Origin: Brachybacterium avium
Lineage (GTDB): Bacteria; Actinomycetota; Actinomycetes; Actinomycetales; Dermabacteraceae
Length of the DNA stretch: 64,000 nt
NCBI RefSeq assembly: GCF_002216795.1
Contig: NZ_CP022316.1
Coordinates: forward strand, 3,067,205-3,131,204
Direction of reading: 5' to 3'
The translations under genes were made by a program, and so were the position numbers. The notes beneath the pieces were generated by a model that did not search any database, had not been told where the DNA came from, and worked only from the letters and a program-made list of their open reading frames with translations. Shown piece after piece: positions 53,739-62,193 of this stretch (its first letter is position 1; every line of letters starts with the position of its first letter).

Positions 53739-53746
53739 TGTATACA
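53739..53746. promoter_or_regulatory. TGTATACA palindrome, operator candidate 2 of the prp operon
   Basis: The context GTTGTATACA is shared with site 1. The two sites are 62 bp apart, roughly six helical turns, as for cooperative binding. Confidence 0.6.
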
Positions 53747-53777
53747 CCTGTGACTGCATTGTGCGCTGCGCGTGGTC

Positions 53778-54881
53778 TCAGATCTCGCGGTGGCGGGCCT
53801 CGGGATCGCTGGGACCCTCGGTGTCGTGGCTGCGCTCGGGGATCCAGGGGTCGTCGTCCTCATCGACGGGGACATCGCCGTTGACGAGGCGGGATTCAAG
53901 AGACTTGGAGTAGACCGGGACGGGGTCGGAGATGATCTCGATGGTTCCGTCGATGTCCTGCCATTCGCCGCCTGCCACGGAGAACTGTCCGGAGAAGGTG
54001 GTGGTGAGGGTGATGTCGTACCAGCCCTCCTGGGTGTAGGTGGAGGAGACGGTCTCGGAGGGGAACGGCTTGCCGGGGTTGGTGGTGGTGATGGTGTTCC
54101 CGTCGCCGAGGTCCCAGTGGTAGGAGATCGGGGTGGCGCGGATCGCGACAGGAGTGTCGAGCAGCTCCGTGTTCAGCAGCTGGGTGCTGGGATCGGTGTG
54201 CAGGACGTTGACCATGTTCACCGGCAGCCAGCCCTCGGGTGGGCCGGCGTGGGCCTGGAGCGGTTTGACGGGGAGGCGGGCGAAGTCCTCGCGTGTCACG
54301 GTGATGACGACGGGTGGCGCTTCCTCGTATTCGGGCGTGCCGGGCAGAGCGCAGCGGACGCCGAGGTCGACGGGTTCGCCGCCCTCACGGTCGATGCGGG
54401 TGCCGCGCTGGGTGACGCCTTCCACCGGCGCGTTGGAGACGGCGCCGACCTCCAGCACGTCACCGGTGCCGGCAACCGTGCTGCCGCTGCCTGCCTCACA
54501 GGAATCGGGGTGCGGGGTGCAGGACCACGACCCGCCGCCGAGGCTGGCGCCGCAGCCGGAGAACTCCGAGACCGGGGCCCAGACGTAGGTGTAGCGGGGT
54601 GGGGAGGGCGAGGAGGCTGCCGTTTCGTGTGCCTCGCTGCTTCCGGGTGTGACTGTGGACGTTTTGTCGGGACTTAGAACTTCAGACTTTTTAGTATTTA
54701 TGCCGTCACTGTTGGTACTGGCGTCCACGGGCGTTTCCGAGACCCCGACTTTGTCCCCAGTTTCAAGTCTCATCTCGGCGAAGCTCGCGAGGGGGAAGAG
54801 GGAGTGAAGTGCGACGAGGAGAAGGAGTGTTGCGGCTAATTTTTTGGTGAACGCAAGTCGACTAGTCTGAATGGACATCAT
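53778..54881 (-). CDS. Secreted PKD-domain protein
   Basis: A 367-residue exported protein with a signal peptide ([23 protein letters not shown]). A Ser/Thr/Pro linker and a Cys-containing region ([23 protein letters not shown]) precede a PKD-type domain ([21 protein letters not shown]...[19 protein letters not shown]). The C-terminus is acidic and ends after ARHREI with no anchor. PKD domains mediate protein or sugar contact. Adjacent ATGs at 54881 and 54878 follow a G-run. The first ~75 codons are clearly poorer in GC than the rest. Confidence 0.75.
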   Translation of the reverse strand: MMSIQTSRLAFTKKLAATLLLLVALHSLFPLASFAEMRLETGDKVGVSETPVDASTNSDGINTKKSEVLSPDKTSTVTPGSSEAHETAASSPSPPRYTYVWAPVSEFSGCGASLGGGSWSCTPHPDSCEAGSGSTVAGTGDVLEVGAVSNAPVEGVTQRGTRIDREGGEPVDLGVRCALPGTPEYEEAPPVVITVTREDFARLPVKPLQAHAGPPEGWLPVNMVNVLHTDPSTQLLNTELLDTPVAIRATPISYHWDLGDGNTITTTNPGKPFPSETVSSTYTQEGWYDITLTTTFSGQFSVAGGEWQDIDGTIEIISDPVPVYSKSLESRLVNGDVPVDEDDDPWIPERSHDTEGPSDPEARHREI

Positions 54882-55512
54882 CCCCCCATTCAACAGTCAT
54901 TCCGCTTGTGATCCACTGGTTACCATTCCAGTCCATGCCGCCGATGGCAACGTACTCTATCGATTCTACGTTAATGCTGCCAGTGTAGTTCTCGTTCGGT
55001 CGAGAGTGATTAGAAAGTGTGAATACGTAGCCTATTTCGTGATCGTAATTGGTCGAGTTGTGCACGGCGGTCCCTGTGTCATTTATTTCAAAATCTGACC
55101 AATAGATTCCGGAAGCCTCCACTTGCGCAATGTCCTCGTTAAGGAAAGCGCAGCCCCCGCAAGACTCGCCCTGCAAGTTTGTTAAAATCGTCGTGTTGCC
55201 GGTTTGGTGCGCCCACATGGACACGGCGATGTAGTACCTAAACGCCTGCTCCGCGCCCTCTGGCGTGTGCTCATCCATCCCGGCAAAGTCCGCCGGGTCG
55301 GGCGCGGGGATGTCGGGCGCTTCGGCCGTGGGCTCGTCGGTCGGTCCTCCGCCCCCATCGCTCGGCTCGGCATCGCCCCCGCCATCGCTCGGCCCGGCGA
55401 TATCTATGCTCGGCGGAGCGGCGGTGGCGGGCCCGTCGATCGGCTCGTCGCATGCGGCGAGGCCCAGCAGGAGGGCACCGGTGGCGGCGGCGCTGAGAAG
55501 GCGTCGAAGCAT
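54862..55512 (-). CDS. DUF6318-family lipoprotein
   Basis: A 216-residue lipoprotein: signal MLRRLLSAAATGALLLGLAAC with a lipobox Cys at residue 21, an acidic Gly/Pro/Asp linker, then the DUF6318 hallmark (MDEHTPEGAEQAFRYYIAVSMWAHQTGNT, GESCGGCAFLNEDIAQV). Function unknown. It overlaps the PKD gene's start by about 20 nt. The last ~130 codons are AT-richer than surrounding genes. GGAAGAG supports the ATG. Confidence 0.82.
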   Translation of the reverse strand: MLRRLLSAAATGALLLGLAACDEPIDGPATAAPPSIDIAGPSDGGGDAEPSDGGGGPTDEPTAEAPDIPAPDPADFAGMDEHTPEGAEQAFRYYIAVSMWAHQTGNTTILTNLQGESCGGCAFLNEDIAQVEASGIYWSDFEINDTGTAVHNSTNYDHEIGYVFTLSNHSRPNENYTGSINVESIEYVAIGGMDWNGNQWITSGMTVEWGDDVHSD

Positions 55513-55602
55513 GGGGACTCTTCCAGGAGTGCGTCAGATCACCGTCACGGTATCCAGGAACCACACGCCCGCGCACGGGTTGGGCAGAAATTGTGGACAG
55601 AT

Positions 55603-56466
55603 TCAGCGGCGGAAGGCTTCCGCGGTCTCCGTCGGATCCAGCACTGCGCCGGGGTGGGGCCCGGCCTGTTCCCAGGCCTCTCGCCACTTTCCGATCTCGG
55701 GCGAGGAGAGTCCGCCGCCCACCACCAGCACCATGTTCCCGTCGGCCGGGGTGGTCAGCAGCGAGGCCAGCGTCAGGGTCCACACCCCGGCGAGGCCGGC
55801 CTCGGCGGCGGCATCTTCGAGCTCCCGCACCTGTGCGGCGAGGAAACGCTGGCCGGCATCGTCCCCCACGTTGACCAGCAGCAGGCCGTCGGCCTCGAGA
55901 TGGGCGAGCGCTTCGAGATAGAAATCCTTCGCGGCCAGGTGTGCGGGGGACTCCTCGCCGGAGAACACGTCCAGCACGATCGCGTCGAACCGTCGACCCT
56001 GCATCGCGGCGAGCTCCTCGCGGGCGTCGCCGATCACCACCTCCAGGTCGGTGCCCTGCAGCATCGGCAGCGCGGTGGTGACCAGGGTAGGCAGCTCCCG
56101 CTCGATCTCGACGACCAGCTGTGCCGATCCTGGTCGGGTGGCCTGCACGTACCTCGCCAGCGTGAGTGCTCCCGCACCCAGGTGTGCGATCCGGATCGGC
56201 TCCCGGCGCGGCCATGCCGCATCCAGCACATTGGCCATCCTTCGCAAGTACTCATGCACGAGATGCGTGGGGTCCTCGAGGTCGACATGGGACTGCTCGA
56301 CCCCGCCGATCTGCAGCACCCACCCTCCGCACACCTCGTCCTTCACGATCCAGGCGGGCTGGTCGGAGAAGCTCAGCTGGGCGCTGCGCTGCGCGCCGGG
56401 GAGGGAGTCGTCGGAGGCCATGAGGTCATTGTGCGCGACGAGCGCGGTCTCGGAGCCGGTGGCCAT
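55603..56466 (-). CDS. Spermidine-synthase-like methyltransferase-fold protein
   Basis: A 287-residue SpeE-like protein: IRIAHLGAGALTLARYVQATRPGSAQLVVEIE for the nucleotide site and RFDAIVLDVFSGEESPAHLAAKDFYLEALAHLEADGLLLVNV. It lacks the GGGDG form of true spermidine synthases (it has HLGAGAL), so a polyamine aminopropyl transferase or another transfer is open. A TTG further upstream and an internal ATG are alternative starts. Confidence 0.78.
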   Translation of the reverse strand: MATGSETALVAHNDLMASDDSLPGAQRSAQLSFSDQPAWIVKDEVCGGWVLQIGGVEQSHVDLEDPTHLVHEYLRRMANVLDAAWPRREPIRIAHLGAGALTLARYVQATRPGSAQLVVEIERELPTLVTTALPMLQGTDLEVVIGDAREELAAMQGRRFDAIVLDVFSGEESPAHLAAKDFYLEALAHLEADGLLLVNVGDDAGQRFLAAQVRELEDAAAEAGLAGVWTLTLASLLTTPADGNMVLVVGGGLSSPEIGKWREAWEQAGPHPGAVLDPTETAEAFRR

Positions 56467-56492
56467 CCCCGTCACCGGGGACAATGAGGCCC

Positions 56493-56966
56493 ATGGACAC
56501 CCTCGAACTCTCCGGCCGACGTTTCGCCCTTCGCCGTGCCGACCTCGCCGAGCTGCCGGAGCTGGTCGCGCTGCTGGCTGACGACATGCTGGGCCGGGAG
56601 CGTGAGGGCACCGACCTCGCGCCCTACGAGCGGGCCTTCGACCGGATCTCTCGCGATCCGCACCAGCTGCTGCTGGTGGTCCGGGACGAGGGCGGTGCGA
56701 TGGTCGCGACGATGCAGCTCACGCTGATCCCCTCCCTCTCCCGCGGCGGCGCCACCCGGCTCCAGCTCGAAGCCGTGCGGGTCGCGGAGTCCACTCGTGG
56801 CAGCGGCCTCGGGACGGCGCTGTTCGCCTGGGCCCACGATTGGGGCAGGGCACAGGGAGCCGCACTCGCCCAGCTCACCACCGATGCCGTACGCGCCGAC
56901 GCGCACCGCTTCTACGAACGACTCGGCTATGCGCCGAGCCATGTAGGGTTCAAGCTGCCCCTGTGA
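56493..56966 (+). CDS. GNAT acetyltransferase
   Basis: A 157-residue GNAT with the acetyl-CoA loop LEAVRVAESTRGSGLGTALFAWAHDWGRAQG and the C-terminal RFYERLGYAPSHVGFKLPL. The first strand FALRRADLAELPELVALLADD is typical of the family. ATG 56484 is 9 nt upstream and also possible; I prefer 56493, where GAGG sits before it. Substrate unknown. It is divergent from the spermidine-synthase-like gene. Confidence 0.85.
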   Translation: MDTLELSGRRFALRRADLAELPELVALLADDMLGREREGTDLAPYERAFDRISRDPHQLLLVVRDEGGAMVATMQLTLIPSLSRGGATRLQLEAVRVAESTRGSGLGTALFAWAHDWGRAQGAALAQLTTDAVRADAHRFYERLGYAPSHVGFKLPL

Positions 56967-56984
56967 GCCGGGCCGTGCGGCTCA
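56964..56984. terminator. Hairpin whose arms contain the stop codons of two convergent genes
   Basis: TGAGCCG (56964-56970) pairs with CGGCTCA (56978-56984) around a 7-nt loop. The outer TGA ends the acetyltransferase and the outer TCA is the minus-strand stop of the HIT gene. It probably terminates or protects transcripts in both directions. Confidence 0.6.
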
Positions 56985-57338
56985 GCGCTGGGGCCCGGAG
57001 TGCACGTGGATGTGCAGGTGCTTCGAATCCTGGTATGCGCCGAGGTTCGTGAGCACCGCGGCGGCGCCGTGCTCCCGCTCCACTCTCCGCGCCACGTCGG
57101 TCACCACCTGCAGCAGCGCCCGCAGGTCGGCCTCGTCCTCCGGCCCGGCCGCAGTCAGCGAGGCGATGTGCCGCTTCGGCACCGCCACCAGGTGGACCTG
57201 CCAGAACGGACGGGTGTGGTGATAGGCGAGGACCAGCTCGTCCTCATGGACCACGTCGAGCGCTTCCGAGTTCGGGATCGCGACGTCGCAATAGAAATCG
57301 GTGCCGCGGTACACGGGGGCGGAGGAAGTATCTGACAT
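56982..57338 (-). CDS. HIT-family nucleotide-binding protein
   Basis: A 118-residue protein with the histidine triad HLHIHVHSG near the C-terminus and the usual N-terminal strand (FYCDVAIPNSEALDVVHEDELVLAYHHTRPFWQVHLVAVPKRHIASL). HIT proteins hydrolyse or bind nucleotide-monophosphate esters. Substrate unknown. Confidence 0.88.
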   Translation of the reverse strand: MSDTSSAPVYRGTDFYCDVAIPNSEALDVVHEDELVLAYHHTRPFWQVHLVAVPKRHIASLTAAGPEDEADLRALLQVVTDVARRVEREHGAAAVLTNLGAYQDSKHLHIHVHSGPQR

Positions 57339-57460
57339 GCCTTGAGTATCCCCGTCGCCGCTGGTCGTCGGGCGTTCTCCGGAATCACCAGCGCGTCGTT
57401 CGCGAGCGCTCTATGGTGGGCGTCATCGCGAGATGTGACGCAGGCGACAAGGAGTGTGGG

Positions 57461-57748
57461 ATGCCGATCTACGAGTTCCGCTGCGAGAGCGCCCATGAGT
57501 ACGAGCGCTCCGTGCCGATCAGCGCCCGCGACCGGGACCTGACGTGCCCCCATTGCGGGGCGTCCTCGCGGCGCCGGATCAGCGCACCCCGGCTCGGCAC
57601 CCTCGGCTCCATGGCCGGGAAGCTGATGGACAGCACGGCGGCGAGCGCCCATGAACCCGCCGTCGTCGATCGGATCCCCGGCGCCCGTCGCACCGCCGGG
57701 ACACGCACCACCATGGACCCGCGCCATGCGCGGCTGCCGCGTCCCTGA
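57461..57748 (+). CDS. fmdB: FmdB-family zinc ribbon protein
   Basis: A 95-residue protein. The N-terminal zinc ribbon MPIYEFRCESAHEYERSVPISARDRDLTCPHCGASSRRRIS is that of FmdB; only the first Cys of its N-terminal pair is present, so it has three of the usual four Cys (position 2 of the knuckle is a Ser/Ala stretch). FmdB is named for formamidase regulation, and formamidase follows 58 nt downstream. GGAG precedes the ATG. Confidence 0.85.
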   Translation: MPIYEFRCESAHEYERSVPISARDRDLTCPHCGASSRRRISAPRLGTLGSMAGKLMDSTAASAHEPAVVDRIPGARRTAGTRTTMDPRHARLPRP

Positions 57749-57806
57749 GACCGGTACCGGACCTGACGGGACCGCGCAGAGGACCCGTCGCTGTGGAAGG
57801 AGAAGC

Positions 57807-59063
57807 ATGCCCCAGAACGTGTTCCCCCTCGACTCCGCGAAACCCTTCACCGAGCAGAAGATCCTCGGTCACAACCGCTGGCACCCGGACATCCCGCCGG
57901 CCGTCAGCGTGAACCCCGGCGACGTCTTCCGCGTCGACTGCCGCGAATGGTTCGACGGCTACATCAAGAACGACGACTCCGCCGAGGACATCGCCACCGC
58001 CCCCATGCACACCGTCCACACCCTCTCGGGACCGTTCCGCATCGAGGGGGCGAAGCCTGGCGACCTGCTGGTCGTCGACATCCTGGACGTCGGCCCGATC
58101 CCACAGGAGGACTCCGGTCCGCTGTCCGGGCAGGGCTGGGGCTACACCGGCATCTTCGCCAAGCGCAACGGCGGCAGCTTCCTCACCGACCAGTTCCCCG
58201 ACGCCTACAAGGCGGTCTGGGACTTCCGCGGTGACCGGACCACGTCGCGACATGTCCCGGGCGTCGAGTTCACCGGCATGATCCATCCCGGGCTGATGGG
58301 CACCGCCCCCTCACCCGAACTGCTGAAGACATGGAACTCCCGTGAGGCGGCGCTGATCGCGACCGATCCGGACCGAGTGCCTCCGCTCGCTCTGCCGCCG
58401 GAGCCGCACGGTGCGATCCTCGGCGGCGTCGGAGAGGCCGACCGTGACCGGGTGGCCGGCGAGGGCGCCCGCACCGCGCCGCCGCGCGAGAACGGCGGCA
58501 ACCAGGACATCAAGAACCTCACCAAGGGCACCCGGATCTTCTACCCGGTGTTCGTGGACGGGGCGAACTTCTCCGTCGGCGACCTCCACTTCTCCCAGGG
58601 CGACGGCGAGATCACCTTCTGCGGCGGCATCGAGATGGGCGGATTCGTGGATCTCCACGTCGATGTCATCAAGGGAGGCATGGAGAAGTACAACGTCGCC
58701 GAGAACGCGATCTTCATGCCCGGCAACACCGCGCCGCAGCACAGCCAGTGGCTGTCCTTCTCCGGCACCTCGGTGACCCTGGACGGCGAGCAGCGCTACC
58801 TGGACTCGCACCTCGCCTACCAGCGAGCCTGCCTGCACGCGATCGACTACCTCTCGACCTTCGGCTGGTCGAAGGAGCAGGCCTACCTGCTGCTCGGGGC
58901 GGCGCCCATCGAGGGCAGGTTCTCCGGCGTGGTCGATATCCCCAACGCCTGCGCCACGGTGTACCTGCCGCTGGACATCTTCGACATCGACATCCGCCCG
59001 GGCAGCGGGGAGGTGCCGAGGATCGATCCGGGGATCGGCGCGCCGCGCGCGAGCGTGGGCTGA
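57807..59063 (+). CDS. fmdA: Formamidase/acetamidase
   Basis: A 418-residue FmdA/AmdA family amidase that releases ammonia from formamide or acetamide. Conserved parts are NRWHPDIPPAVSVNPGDVFRVDCREWFDGYI, HTLSGPFRIEGAKPGDLLVVDI, HPGLMGTAPSPELL, KGTRIFYPVFVDGANFSVGDLHFSQGDGEITFCGGIEMGGF. GGAG at a good distance supports the ATG. With fmdB upstream it forms a small nitrogen-scavenging unit. Confidence 0.93.
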   Translation: MPQNVFPLDSAKPFTEQKILGHNRWHPDIPPAVSVNPGDVFRVDCREWFDGYIKNDDSAEDIATAPMHTVHTLSGPFRIEGAKPGDLLVVDILDVGPIPQEDSGPLSGQGWGYTGIFAKRNGGSFLTDQFPDAYKAVWDFRGDRTTSRHVPGVEFTGMIHPGLMGTAPSPELLKTWNSREAALIATDPDRVPPLALPPEPHGAILGGVGEADRDRVAGEGARTAPPRENGGNQDIKNLTKGTRIFYPVFVDGANFSVGDLHFSQGDGEITFCGGIEMGGFVDLHVDVIKGGMEKYNVAENAIFMPGNTAPQHSQWLSFSGTSVTLDGEQRYLDSHLAYQRACLHAIDYLSTFGWSKEQAYLLLGAAPIEGRFSGVVDIPNACATVYLPLDIFDIDIRPGSGEVPRIDPGIGAPRASVG

Positions 59064-59206
59064 GAGCGCGGGTCCTGCGGGCGGGCGTCCGGGCCGACGG
59101 GGGAGCGTCGACCCGGGTGCCCGCCCGCGCACGCCCCGCCACCGGACGGATGTCTCACCCCACGTCGTAGGCTCGGTGGGAACAGCTCCCCGACGAAGGG
59201 CACCTC

Positions 59207-59905
59207 ATGGCCGACAGCGCACAGGAGCCGGCCGACCTCGGCGCGACCGCCACGGCGCTCCGCGAGGAGCTCGCGGGGCTCGAGAACGAGCGGGTCCGAG
59301 AGATCAACGCCAGGCACGGCGACGACCACGCCGTGAACCTCACGGCGCTCCGCGGGATCGCGAAACGGCTCAAGACGCAGCCCGAGCTCGCTCGAGTCCT
59401 GTGGGACGGAGGCGACTCCGCCGCGAAGCTGCTCGCGATCCTCCTGTCCCGCCCCAAGCAGTACGCCGAGGAGGAGCTGGACGCGATGCTGCGCGAGGCC
59501 GGCACCCCCAAGGTCCACGACTGGCTGGTGAGCTACCTCGTGAAGAAGAGCCCGCACCGTGAGGCGCTGCGGGAGGCATGGTTCGCCGACTCCGACCCGG
59601 TGGTCGCGAGCGCCGGCTGGGCGCTGACCAGCGACCGGGTGGTGAAGAAACCCGAGGGGATCGATCAGGCCGCGCTGCTGGACCTCATCGAGGCGCGGAT
59701 GCAGGATGCGCCGGGACGCCTGCAGTGGGCGATGAACGAGTGCCTCGCGCAGATCGGCATCACCAACCCCGAGCTGCGCACGCGGGCACGGGAGATCGGG
59801 CAGCGCCTGGAAGTGCTCAAGGACTACCCGACACCACCGAACTGCACCTCACCGTTCGCGCCGATCTGGATCGATGAGATGGTCCGCCGAGGGCGCGCCG
59901 GCTGA
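59207..59905 (+). CDS. AlkD-like DNA alkylation repair protein
   Basis: A 232-residue all-helical protein with HEAT-like repeats; the C-terminal MNECLAQIGITNPELRTRAREIGQRLEVLKDYPTPPNCTSPFAPIWIDEMVRR is typical of AlkD-related DUF1061-type proteins. True AlkD excises positively charged alkylated bases; the catalytic Asp/Trp pair is not clearly visible here, so activity is uncertain. Its last 57 nt overlap, antisense, the end of the next gene. Confidence 0.78.
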   Translation: MADSAQEPADLGATATALREELAGLENERVREINARHGDDHAVNLTALRGIAKRLKTQPELARVLWDGGDSAAKLLAILLSRPKQYAEEELDAMLREAGTPKVHDWLVSYLVKKSPHREALREAWFADSDPVVASAGWALTSDRVVKKPEGIDQAALLDLIEARMQDAPGRLQWAMNECLAQIGITNPELRTRAREIGQRLEVLKDYPTPPNCTSPFAPIWIDEMVRRGRAG

Positions 59906-60853
59906 GAAGCTCGTCCTCCACTCGGTGTCCTTTTCGACGAGCTCCTCGAAGTCCTCCATGCCGGGGCTCGAGGCGGGATCCGTGTCGACCTCCGTCGGGC
60001 GCTCGAGGCCCTCGACGACCATCGCGGACGGCATCGCGACCTCCTCGTCGCTGGACACCCGGAAGAGCCTGTCGGCGAGCAGCACGTGGCGGCGCTGGGC
60101 GACACGTGACCGGGCGCTGCTGACCAGATGGGTGGCGAGGATCGGCAGTGCGCAGACGACGGGGGCGAGGAAGAGACCGTAGGACTCGCTCGACTCCCGG
60201 ATGGCGAAGAGGAAGACCGTCAGGAACATGTCCATCATCAGTACGTTGAACGCACAGAATTTCAGCAGCTCCCAGCTGATCATGATCTCGGCGAACGGGG
60301 ACTTCGCAGGAATGCCGAGCTGCCTGCTCGCGGGATCGTCGGCCGCCCATCGCAGCACCGCCCGCGTCGTGGTCCGCTCCCTCCAGAGCACCGCCAGATG
60401 AGCCGGGACGTACACCGCGATCAAGGCGATCGGGGCGAGCAGCAGGATCTCCTCGTCGGGGAGGAAGACGACCTCGGGCGGCAGGAGGAGCGGAGCGCGG
60501 TTCGGATCCCCGGCGAAGAACCAGACGATCACCCACCCCGCCGCGCCGAGGACGCAGGCGAAGAAGAGGCGCAGCAGCCACATCGCGGCCCGCACCGATG
60601 CCTCGTATCCGGGAATGTGCTGATCGGGCAGGGCGGTGGAGCACTCCAGCCCGCGGCGCTTCAGATCCGCGTCGTCCTGCTCGCTCGCCGGGGTCGCGGA
60701 GAAGCGCAGCAGGGCCTCGGCGGCTCCCGCCTGATCCGCCGCGCGGAAGAAGGCGACGGCTTCAGGACCGCCGATCCGCACGAAGGCGAGTGCGTCCCGA
60801 GCGACGGGGGTGGCGGCCTTGCCGGGAGAGTCGGTGCTGTGAAGAGGTGCCAC
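59849..60853 (-). CDS. Membrane protein of unknown function
   Basis: A 334-residue protein I do not recognise, with about six hydrophobic segments between ~90 and 250 and a soluble acidic C-terminal tail (~265-334). It begins with GTG, and TAGGGT lies 6 nt upstream (leaderless pattern), which supports it as a real gene. Its 3' end overlaps the AlkD-like gene on the other strand by 57 bp, so the two transcripts are complementary there. Confidence 0.7.
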   Translation of the reverse strand: MAPLHSTDSPGKAATPVARDALAFVRIGGPEAVAFFRAADQAGAAEALLRFSATPASEQDDADLKRRGLECSTALPDQHIPGYEASVRAAMWLLRLFFACVLGAAGWVIVWFFAGDPNRAPLLLPPEVVFLPDEEILLLAPIALIAVYVPAHLAVLWRERTTTRAVLRWAADDPASRQLGIPAKSPFAEIMISWELLKFCAFNVLMMDMFLTVFLFAIRESSESYGLFLAPVVCALPILATHLVSSARSRVAQRRHVLLADRLFRVSSDEEVAMPSAMVVEGLERPTEVDTDPASSPGMEDFEELVEKDTEWRTSFSAGAPSADHLIDPDRRER

Positions 60854-60913
60854 GGGAGAACCCTATGCCCGGGAGGTTCCCGTCGCGCCGCCCCGCAGAA
60901 CTCGGCCCGTCGG

Positions 60914-62170
60914 CTAGGTCGCCGAGTCCGCGCCGGTCACGCCGCTGGCCCGGATCCCGGACCGGCGGATCAGCGTGGCGGTCGCCGTCGCCGAGAGGAC
61001 GTAGAAGGTGAGCATCACCACCGACAGGGCGATCGCCGTCGTGCCGACGACGCCGAGCAACGGTGCGGCGAGGGCACCGGCCAGGCTCATGCTGGCAGTG
61101 AGGAACGCGGCGGCCGTACCGCTGCGCTCGCCGTGGCCAGACAGCGCGATCGTCTGACTGTTCGGGATGATCAGCTGCTGGCAGGCCAGTGCGCCCCACA
61201 CCGGGAGCAGCAGCCCCCACATCCCTCCGAAGCCCGAGGCGGTCAACGCGGTCATCACCACCCCGGAGCTGGTCACCCCGGCCAGCCCGAGAATGAGCAC
61301 CTGGCCGGTGGTCAGCCAGCGCAGCAGGACCGGGTTCATCTGGCTCATCACGATCATCCCGAACGTGCCGGCGGAGAACAGATAGCCGAACTCGCCGGCG
61401 CTCAGGCCGTAGCCGTCCTGCAGGATGAAGGACATCCCGGAGACGTAGGAGAACGAGGCGGAGAACATCAGCGCCTGGGTCAGCAGTGCGCCGATGTAGA
61501 TCCGGTCGCGCAGCAGCGTGCCGATGGTGCGGGCCATCGCACGCGGCCGGGCGGGGATGCGGGCGTGCGTCGGCAGCGTCTCCGGCAGCGCCACGGCGCA
61601 GACCGTCACCACCACGAGGGACGTGGCGGCGAGCACCAGGAAGATGCCCCGCCAACCGGTGAAGGACATCAGGAACCCGCCGACCGCCGGCGCCAGCACC
61701 GGCGCGATCCCGGTCACCAGCACCAGCCGGGAGAACATCGTGGAGGCGCTGCGCCCGGTGAACAGGTCCCGCACGATCGCCATCGCGGTGATCGCTCCGG
61801 CCGCGGCCCCGAATCCTTGCAGCACCCGCAGCGCCATCAGCACGCTGATCGACGGTGCGGCGATCATCGCCAGCGAGGAGAGCACGTGCACGCTGACTCC
61901 GAAGATCATCGGGCGGCGCCTGCCCATGGAGTCCGAGAGCGGGCCGATCACCAGCTGACCGGCCGCCATCCCCAGCAGCGACCCGGTCAACGTGGCCTGC
62001 ACGCTCGACGTGGAGGTGAGGAATTCGTCCGCCAGCTGAGGCAGCGCGGGCAGGTACATGTCCACGGTGGCCGGTCCCAGCCCGGTCATGATGCCGAGCA
62101 GCACGGTGATACGGATCAGCTGCCATCGGGTGAGCTCGTGGACCGGAGGCAGTGTGCGGCGGTGTCGCAA
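60914..62170 (-). CDS. Bcr/CflA-type multidrug efflux transporter (MFS)
   Basis: A 418-residue, twelve-helix major-facilitator protein. Bcr/CflA hallmarks are the start TRWQLIRITVLLGIMTGLGPATVDMYLPALPQLADEFLTSTSSVQATLTGSLLGMAAGQLVIGPLSDSMGRRRP and MALRVLQGFGAAAGAITAMAIVRDLF. It exports drugs such as bicyclomycin by proton exchange. The listed start is a TTG with no ribosome site. One extra G in a plus-strand G-run (62171-62175 or 62180-62184) would give instead an ATG at 62193 (MATPPPPPLRHRR). Confidence 0.86.
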   Translation of the reverse strand: MRHRRTLPPVHELTRWQLIRITVLLGIMTGLGPATVDMYLPALPQLADEFLTSTSSVQATLTGSLLGMAAGQLVIGPLSDSMGRRRPMIFGVSVHVLSSLAMIAAPSISVLMALRVLQGFGAAAGAITAMAIVRDLFTGRSASTMFSRLVLVTGIAPVLAPAVGGFLMSFTGWRGIFLVLAATSLVVVTVCAVALPETLPTHARIPARPRAMARTIGTLLRDRIYIGALLTQALMFSASFSYVSGMSFILQDGYGLSAGEFGYLFSAGTFGMIVMSQMNPVLLRWLTTGQVLILGLAGVTSSGVVMTALTASGFGGMWGLLLPVWGALACQQLIIPNSQTIALSGHGERSGTAAAFLTASMSLAGALAAPLLGVVGTTAIALSVVMLTFYVLSATATATLIRRSGIRASGVTGADSAT

Positions 62171-62193
62171 GGGGGCGGCGGGGGAGTCGCCAT

